Below are positions 58,922-64,000 of a stretch of 64,000 nt of DNA, piece after piece (within the stretch, counting starts at the first letter, position 1; each line of letters begins with the position of its first letter). The notes beneath the pieces were generated by a model. It made no database searches, was not told the DNA's origin, and worked only from the letters and a program-made list of their open reading frames with translations. A program made the position numbers and the translations under genes. The DNA is from Phycomyces blakesleeanus NRRL 1555(-) (Eukaryota; Mucoromycota; Mucoromycetes; Mucorales; Phycomycetaceae), in contig NW_017265145.1 in assembly GCF_001638985.1 (NCBI RefSeq), positions 1-64,000 of the forward strand, given 5' to 3'.

Positions 58922-60044
58922 ATGCCTACCTCTAATCATAAACTTGCTTATTCTCTTGCTAGCACTGATGTCCAGTTGCTACAAGCTTTGAATGCAATGA
59001 AAGAAGAGATGAAGGCTATGAAGGATAAGATCACACTGATAGATACACAAATTGATGTAGTCATCACTGGTAACACAACCTCTATCAATGGCATTGATAC
59101 CTTGTCTGCCCTCCCAGCACCTGTGAATGTACCTACTATTGTTGCACCCACATCTGCTGCCCTTCCCACCACCGAATCAGGTGATACTAACACTGTATTT
59201 GTAAGTATAAAGATATAAAAAACACTTGTCAATCTTGTTGCTAATTAAAATATGATAGGGATACATTCATGGTTATATGTGGAGCCCAAAACTAAAATCA
59301 AGAGACCAAGCAGAAATCCAAGTGAATGCCATAAAATCAAAGTGGGCAGTTGATATTTGTTTTGATCACTCTCCAAATAGAGAGTTAGTCAAACAAATCT
59401 TGTATTACTTGGAAAAGATGTTTGCTGGCACTGATATGAGGATATACGACCTTCGTAAGTGTGTATATACAAACTTCTGTATTAGACATTGCCAGCAAAG
59501 GGAACTTCCAGAAACAAGACGAGCCTTGAATACTAATTCAAGAAGATCTGGCCATGAAACTGATGTAAACTATATTTTCAATTTATGCTAAAGAATAACA
59601 ATTAGAATATTAATTTTATTGTCTTTTTCCTTTAAAACTACACTTGCTGTGGCCTTGCTTATGATACTTACAAGGCTGACATTGATCTCAAGATGAGTCA
59701 AAACTGCTCTGGACTGATCCAAAAGTTGGTCATGTCTGAAGGCGAATCAGACTATGATATGTCCCCCTCTCAGCCAAGAAATGAGATTTGTGTTGCTCGC
59801 CCAAGTTGGAGAAGTGACAAGATAAAACCTAACTTTTTTTGGAATGATGCCAGACTAATTATTAATATATGTTTATTACTTAGCTTAACAACTTCATTAC
59901 AGAGGTTGACTTGTTTGTTGTAAAGCAATTGGGTGCAAATTCTTTCCAACTGCTTAGAAGAGTTTATGATAGAACAGTGGAATCAACAGTCCCAATTAAT
60001 TTAGATCCTGCTCTACCTCAATGGGCTCTTAGAAATGAGTCATA
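58922..60044 (+). CDS. Accessory gene of Plavaka-like CACTA element, about 4 exons
   Basis: Exon 1 (58922-59200, 93 codons) begins MPTSNHKLAYSLAS, then LLQALNAMKEEMKAMKDKI, a coiled coil, and a Thr/Ala/Pro-rich linker. A 58-bp intron (59201-59258, GTAAGT...GATAG) leads in phase to exon 2 (59259 to about 59563), with GYIHGYMWSPKLKSRDQ and a helical basic part DLRKCVYTNFCIRH. A further exon covers about 59650-59840 (LAYDTYKADIDLKMSQNCSG). A last exon from about 59888 ends ALPQWALRNES with TAA at 60042-60044. No in-frame stop breaks the exons I could join, so the gene may be intact; the middle splice sites are uncertain. It resembles the accessory gene at 36408-37020. Function unknown; DNA-binding partner of the transposase is an inference. 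Confidence 0.5.
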
Positions 60045-60378
60045 AATAAAACTCGTTTTTTGTTGTTTTTTTTCTTTTACTCTCGAAATTTCTTAACACA
60101 AATGTATTATGCGCAACATATATAATAAGACTACATTAGTTTATGTATTGAAATTTTTTATTAAAAAAGAAATGTATTAAATATTAATTGTATTGTTTGT
60201 GCGGTAAAGCATTGAAAAGTATTTTCTTATTATTTGTGCTGATTTTATAATCACATGCTGCAACAACTAATGATATCCAATGTACTGGCAAGATGCATTC
60301 AAAATCACATGCAATAAATTCTGCATTGCAGATGTCGGCACTTTCTAACTTTCTTGAATGATCATGCTCAATCTGGAA

Positions 60379-62165
60379 CTACTTAATAAATGCAAACACG
60401 TGTTTATCTTGATAAACGATACGTGTTTGGAGCTCTGTGCTGTCTACTGGTGGAGTGAAAGAGTGAAAGAAAAGGTACTGAATTTGGCCAGTGTATGCCA
60501 ATCGATTATTGCCTTGACTTCCAAGGAACAGAGATTGCACAAATGAGCTGCGACCAGAAGCATTGTTACAGCCTTTGTATACCTGGCCAAGCAAATTGAT
60601 TGATCTCAACTTTGTGATCTGATTGTCAACAAAGGAGAAGGAGGAGGACGGAAATTGGTAAATTTCAAGACCAGGAATGTGATACGCAACTTTATAATAA
60701 TCAAGCAAATGAGAATAGTCGACATCACTCATTGCTGATGAGGGCTTGATGTGAAGAGGAAACGTAGAGGGAGGAAGAGGTTCATTGCCCAGGACTGGAA
60801 GAGAAAGGTTTGAGTACGCTTGGATGAAGGCTGCTAATCTGAACGGACGTTGTGGGAAAGTTATCTTGTTTTTTAAACTGGATGGTTGAGCAGTGGCAGT
60901 AAGCTTGGCAAGAAGCGGAAGAAAGGGGACTTGGCTCGGACATTGGAGAATGGCATTGACATAGTCACCCTTGAAAGTATCTTGGACAAAACTCTGCATA
61001 TACGTAGCCTCAAAAGAATTTTTTCTGTTCGTGCTTACGTTCTTTAACAAACCATTATATTGCTCAAACTCAAAGAGCCAATAGCCATTTACGGGTCCAA
61101 AATCACGAATGGTCTCATGAAGATGGAGGTGCAGATGCATATTGCAGGTGAGGACATTAGTGGTGTAAATACGTTTGCATTCATTACAGAATCCTTGAAG
61201 AAACTGATAAGCATCATTGAGGTCAGAGAATGTGATACTTGGCTTCACTAAATTATGGCATGCATCAATGAAACTGATCCAGTTGTTAAACATTTCAGTA
61301 GGCAGAACAGCCTTCAACAAGATGGGGAAGTATATCAGAACCCAAGACTTCCATTCATCTGCTTTCATGTGTCCAAAACCCTTTCCAATCTTTGATCACA
61401 GTACCATGTAATCATTTGGTACCACCATTTTATCTGCTATCTTCTGCATTGTAACAAAATCCCTTTCGGTGATTTTTCTCTCCTCAATCCACCAATCCAT
61501 CATTCCCTTCGGCGTTTCTAGGAAAAGATTATGCATGGGATCAATGATCATTCCATGTACTAGATCAAAGTATCCAAGGCGATGCAACTGCGACCATTGA
61601 ACACCATTTTCGACTTCCAGCTGATGCCTTTCTGAGGGTGTACTGGCACTCTTTCACTCCTCAGCATGCAACCTGTTCTGCAAACCGTTTCGAAATTGCC
61701 ATGTCGAGTACTGGGTGTTGCTGAAGTTGACTTTAGTAGATCTAGACAACCTGGGGAACTGCGTGACACATTTTGGGCATGCGCATGTGCTGTTGTGTGC
61801 CATAAACCTACTAGTTTTTCTTGCGGTGGGAATGTCACATGCAACCATGAGCAACGCTGCTCAGACATGGACACCAGCTGGGCACTCAAAAGTTGGGATG
61901 GTTATCCCCTCAAACAACTTCAACAACTCATTAACCATTGGCTTGGGATAATGGTTGATCTCATCAGTCTTGGGCTCCTTAGGACCAGGCATCATACCAA
62001 CAAGTATGATATTCTTGGGTTTAAACCTCTCCTCATGAGGCAAGTTGTTGATAGCAAAGTAGATAGCACCGGAGGAATAGTTGACACCTTTGAAAGGCTG
62101 GAACCAGTCAATTTTCAAAGTCAACAATAAGGAACGAGGTTCAGCAACAAACGATACATCATCTT
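60379..62165 (-). pseudogene. Plavaka-like CACTA (EnSpm) transposase, 5' disrupted
   Basis: One continuous frame runs from the LTR insertion point at 62165 to TAG at 60379. Motifs in order: LTLKIDWFQPFKGVNYSSGA (Asp of the catalytic core), ILVGMMPGPKEPK, CDIPTARKT...CACPKC, WSQLHRLGYFDLVHGMIIDP with MHNLFLE, GKGFGHMKADEWKSW, and HETIRDFGPVNGYWLFEFEQ. These are typical of fungal Plavaka/EnSpm transposases. In-frame TGA codons at 61861, 61654 and 61396 stand where Arg or Trp is usual. The N-terminus is separated by chromovirus C. It converges tail-to-tail with the accessory gene at 58922-60044. Confidence 0.8.
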
Positions 62166-62698
62166 TGTTGTGGTGGTTGAAGTTGAAGAAGTTTTTAAGA
62201 GGAAGAATTGAAGATTTGAGATTAGGAACGAAGATTTGTGAGAACTTGTGTAGGTTTTGTTTATTGAGAAAGGATTTTGTATCAAAGTTTGGTCAGGTTC
62301 CTACACTGAACTACTACTGCTATTTATATTGTTTTGGATTGGGAAAATTATATGACTGGGGTCAGGTAATCAATCCTATCTGAGCCTTAATCAGAGCAAC
62401 GTGATCTTAGGATAATTAATGTATGATTAATTATATAAATGTGTGTAGTCCCAATGAAGTATTAACATCGAAAGTAAATGTGTTTATGAGTTATAATTAT
62501 GCTTATAATAATCCACTGATATATCCCATATCATGGTGATATCATCATATGAAATATAATCACTATCATGCATACTAAACCTGTGTGTTAAATAATAAAG
62601 TAATTGGTAGACACCTTTGACTGGAATAGCTGAGGCCTTATATTATTTCCTTCAGACTTATTCTCAATTACAGCAGTAGTCAATACTCATTTACAACA
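62166..62698 (-). repeat. 3' LTR of chromovirus C
   Basis: 533 bp in inverted orientation: the reverse complement begins TGTTGTAAATGAG and ends CACCACAACA (TGTTG/CAACA inverted ends). It is preceded in element orientation by a purine tract GGTGGAGGATAA, similar to that of chromovirus A. It interrupts the Plavaka-like transposase. Confidence 0.85.
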
Positions 62699-62866
62699 TT
62701 ATCCTCCACCAGATTCAACAATACCTTTTGTTGACTCAGCAAAACATCTCATCTTAACTATTTATTAATTTGTCGAATTGCTCAATTTCATTTGGGTCAA
62801 TTACGCTCATATTTTTTTATACTTCAAGAGATCTGCACTGGAAACTCAGCTCTGTGGATTACGTGT

Positions 62867-64000
62867 TTATTTTATCAAATTTTTTGTTGCTCTTCTTTTG
62901 GACATTCTTTCTTCTCTACTCAGTGCGGTAGAAAGCTTACTTCCATTGTGCTCTTCAATGCGATTCCTTTTTATTTTACCATCATGTCTTGGAATTTGAA
63001 CTGTTTTCTTTAATGAGGCTGCACTCTTATTCACTAATTCCGTGGCTCTCTCATTCTCTAAACGTTCAATTTCTCTGACCTTCTTCCAATACTTTTGTAT
63101 TATTGTGGGATTGGTAAAATCGTTAGCCATTTGCCATGTGTTTGCCCGTTCACCATAACCAACCCATTTTACCAGATATTCTCTTTCACCAGCAGCACCA
63201 CAATGATCGCAAATGTCTTCAACTTCATAGAGCTCATTCTCAATTGTAGATTCATTGATAATAACCATCTTGAGTTCTGAGGGTGTGTAATTTCGGTGCA
63301 ACAATTCTCCTTGCTCATCCTTTAGTTCATATGATCCTCCTTTATTTCTTCGAACCACTGTATAAGGACCTTCATAGATTGGTGCCAATTTATTTGGATG
63401 ATGTGGTAATCTGACCATTACGTGTGTTCCTTTGGGGATGTCTATTAAGATGTTCTTGTGATCGTATTTCTTTTTTAACTCTTCGTTGATCTGCAAGACT
63501 CTTTCGTTTATGGCAGGGAATATTATTTTATCCATATATTCAATCTGCTTCTCCAATTCATCAATTGTTACCGTGTTTTTGGGAAGAGAGAATTTTGCTT
63601 TATCACCATACTCATCAGGTACATTAAATCTGCGAGCATACATTAGTGAAAAGGGTGCACTCAGTGTCTTTTGAGAAATATGTCTGTTTATGCATAGCTG
63701 AACAATTGGTAAATAGTGACACCAGTCATTGCTGTTCGCTCTCATCATTTTCCATACAGTATTCTCTGCAACTTTCACACTGGCTTCAGCAATATCATTT
63801 CCTTGTGGATGATATGCCGTTGAATATCTTCGATTAATACCAAGCTCTTTCGATAGGCTTGTCATTAAAGAATTTCTAAATTCCAACCCATTGTCACTTT
63901 GCATTACTTTGGGAAAACCATAATCTCCAAATATTTTTATCAATGCCTTAGCTATTGTTGTCGAGTTTTTGTTTGGTAATAGTCTCAAGATGATATACTT
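62867..64000 (-). CDS. Integrase C-terminal half and chromodomain of chromovirus C (partial)
   Basis: The frame is open from the right edge. It has the second Asp block MQSDNGLEFRN, the Glu block HPQGNDIAEASVKVAENTV, the integrase C-terminal GPY/F region (YEGPYTVVRRNKGG) and a chromodomain (REYLVKWVGYGERANTWQMA). A basic tail ends RRATKNLIK with the stop at 62867. No premature stop occurs in this 1.1 kb, so this is the least damaged coding segment in the window. It is related in design to chromovirus A. The chromodomain probably directs integration to modified chromatin. Confidence 0.85.
   Translation of the reverse strand, partial: KYIILRLLPNKNSTTIAKALIKIFGDYGFPKVMQSDNGLEFRNSLMTSLSKELGINRRYSTAYHPQGNDIAEASVKVAENTVWKMMRANSNDWCHYLPIVQLCINRHISQKTLSAPFSLMYARRFNVPDEYGDKAKFSLPKNTVTIDELEKQIEYMDKIIFPAINERVLQINEELKKKYDHKNILIDIPKGTHVMVRLPHHPNKLAPIYEGPYTVVRRNKGGSYELKDEQGELLHRNYTPSELKMVIINESTIENELYEVEDICDHCGAAGEREYLVKWVGYGERANTWQMANDFTNPTIIQKYWKKVREIERLENERATELVNKSAASLKKTVQIPRHDGKIKRNRIEEHNGSKLSTALSREERMSKRRATKNLIK

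Larger units (their letters stand above)
62166..64000 (-). mobile_element. Ty3 chromovirus C, 3' part (continues beyond the window)
   Basis: 3' LTR plus the end of pol, with the rest outside the right edge. A solo LTR of the same family lies at 53870-54402. Confidence 0.85.

Noticed and set aside
8242..61863. UGA read as a sense codon in this organism
   Set aside because: Internal TGA codons fall at both Arg and Trp positions, and TAA/TAG also interrupt frames. Reassignment would give one amino acid. Point mutation explains both.
61560..61889. 109-codon minus frame in the Plavaka-like transposase
   Set aside because: The transposase motifs read through in another frame with only TGA interruptions; this frame carries no motif.

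Overview
The window looks like a transposon-dense, AT-rich chromosome region of an early-diverging fungus. Mucoromycota, probably Mucorales, is my best guess. The reasons are short GT-AG introns of about 50-80 bp, a Crypton with a GCR1-type DNA-binding domain, Helitrons with a PIF1 helicase, CACTA (EnSpm/Plavaka-like) transposases, PIF/Harbinger with a SANT/Myb partner, a MULE fused to an OTU protease, chromodomain Ty3 retrotransposons, and two eukaryotic nuclear tRNA genes. I recognise no single-copy host protein gene; nearly all coding sequence belongs to mobile elements.

Layout. 1-2.7 kb: MULE transposase with a C-terminal OTU protease (5' end outside the window), containing a tandemly repeated exon-intron unit. 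2.7-6.6 kb: AT-rich DNA with 51-bp repeats and a Myb/SANT-like pseudogene. 6.6-12.5 kb: a 405-bp non-autonomous Helitron abutting a 5.5-kb decayed autonomous Helitron. 12.8-15.8 kb: a second, truncated Helitron. 16.0-18.3 kb: a broken Crypton (minus strand). 19.4-24.5 kb: CACTA element 1. 25.5-32.2 kb: Ty3 chromovirus A inserted into an inverted solo LTR of its own family. 32.3-37.7 kb: CACTA element 2, inserted at the very end of an older CACTA remnant. 37.7-39.8 kb: a direct-repeat element, tRNA-Ala and opposed LTRs. 39.8-44.6 kb: Ty3 element B with a recognisable -1 frameshift signal. 45.0-51.3 kb: LTR remnants, a Harbinger transposase with its SANT-like partner, and a second MULE. 51.9-54.8 kb: a decayed CACTA element 3 carrying a solo LTR. 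56.0-56.8 kb: tRNA-Pro with another opposed LTR pair. 58.9-62.2 kb: a Plavaka-like CACTA transposase and an intron-rich accessory gene. 62.2-64 kb: the 3' end of chromovirus C, inserted into that transposase and running off the right edge.

Common themes. Almost every element is inactivated, mostly by premature TGA codons where the family has Arg or Trp, or TAG/TAA where it has Gln. These are C-to-T or G-to-A transitions and suggest cytosine deamination. LTRs of the Ty3-B family sit 20-30 bp downstream of both tRNA genes, suggesting integration targeted to Pol III genes. CACTA elements 1 and 2 pair a transposase with a divergently transcribed accessory gene; the Plavaka-like element has its accessory gene converging on the transposase.
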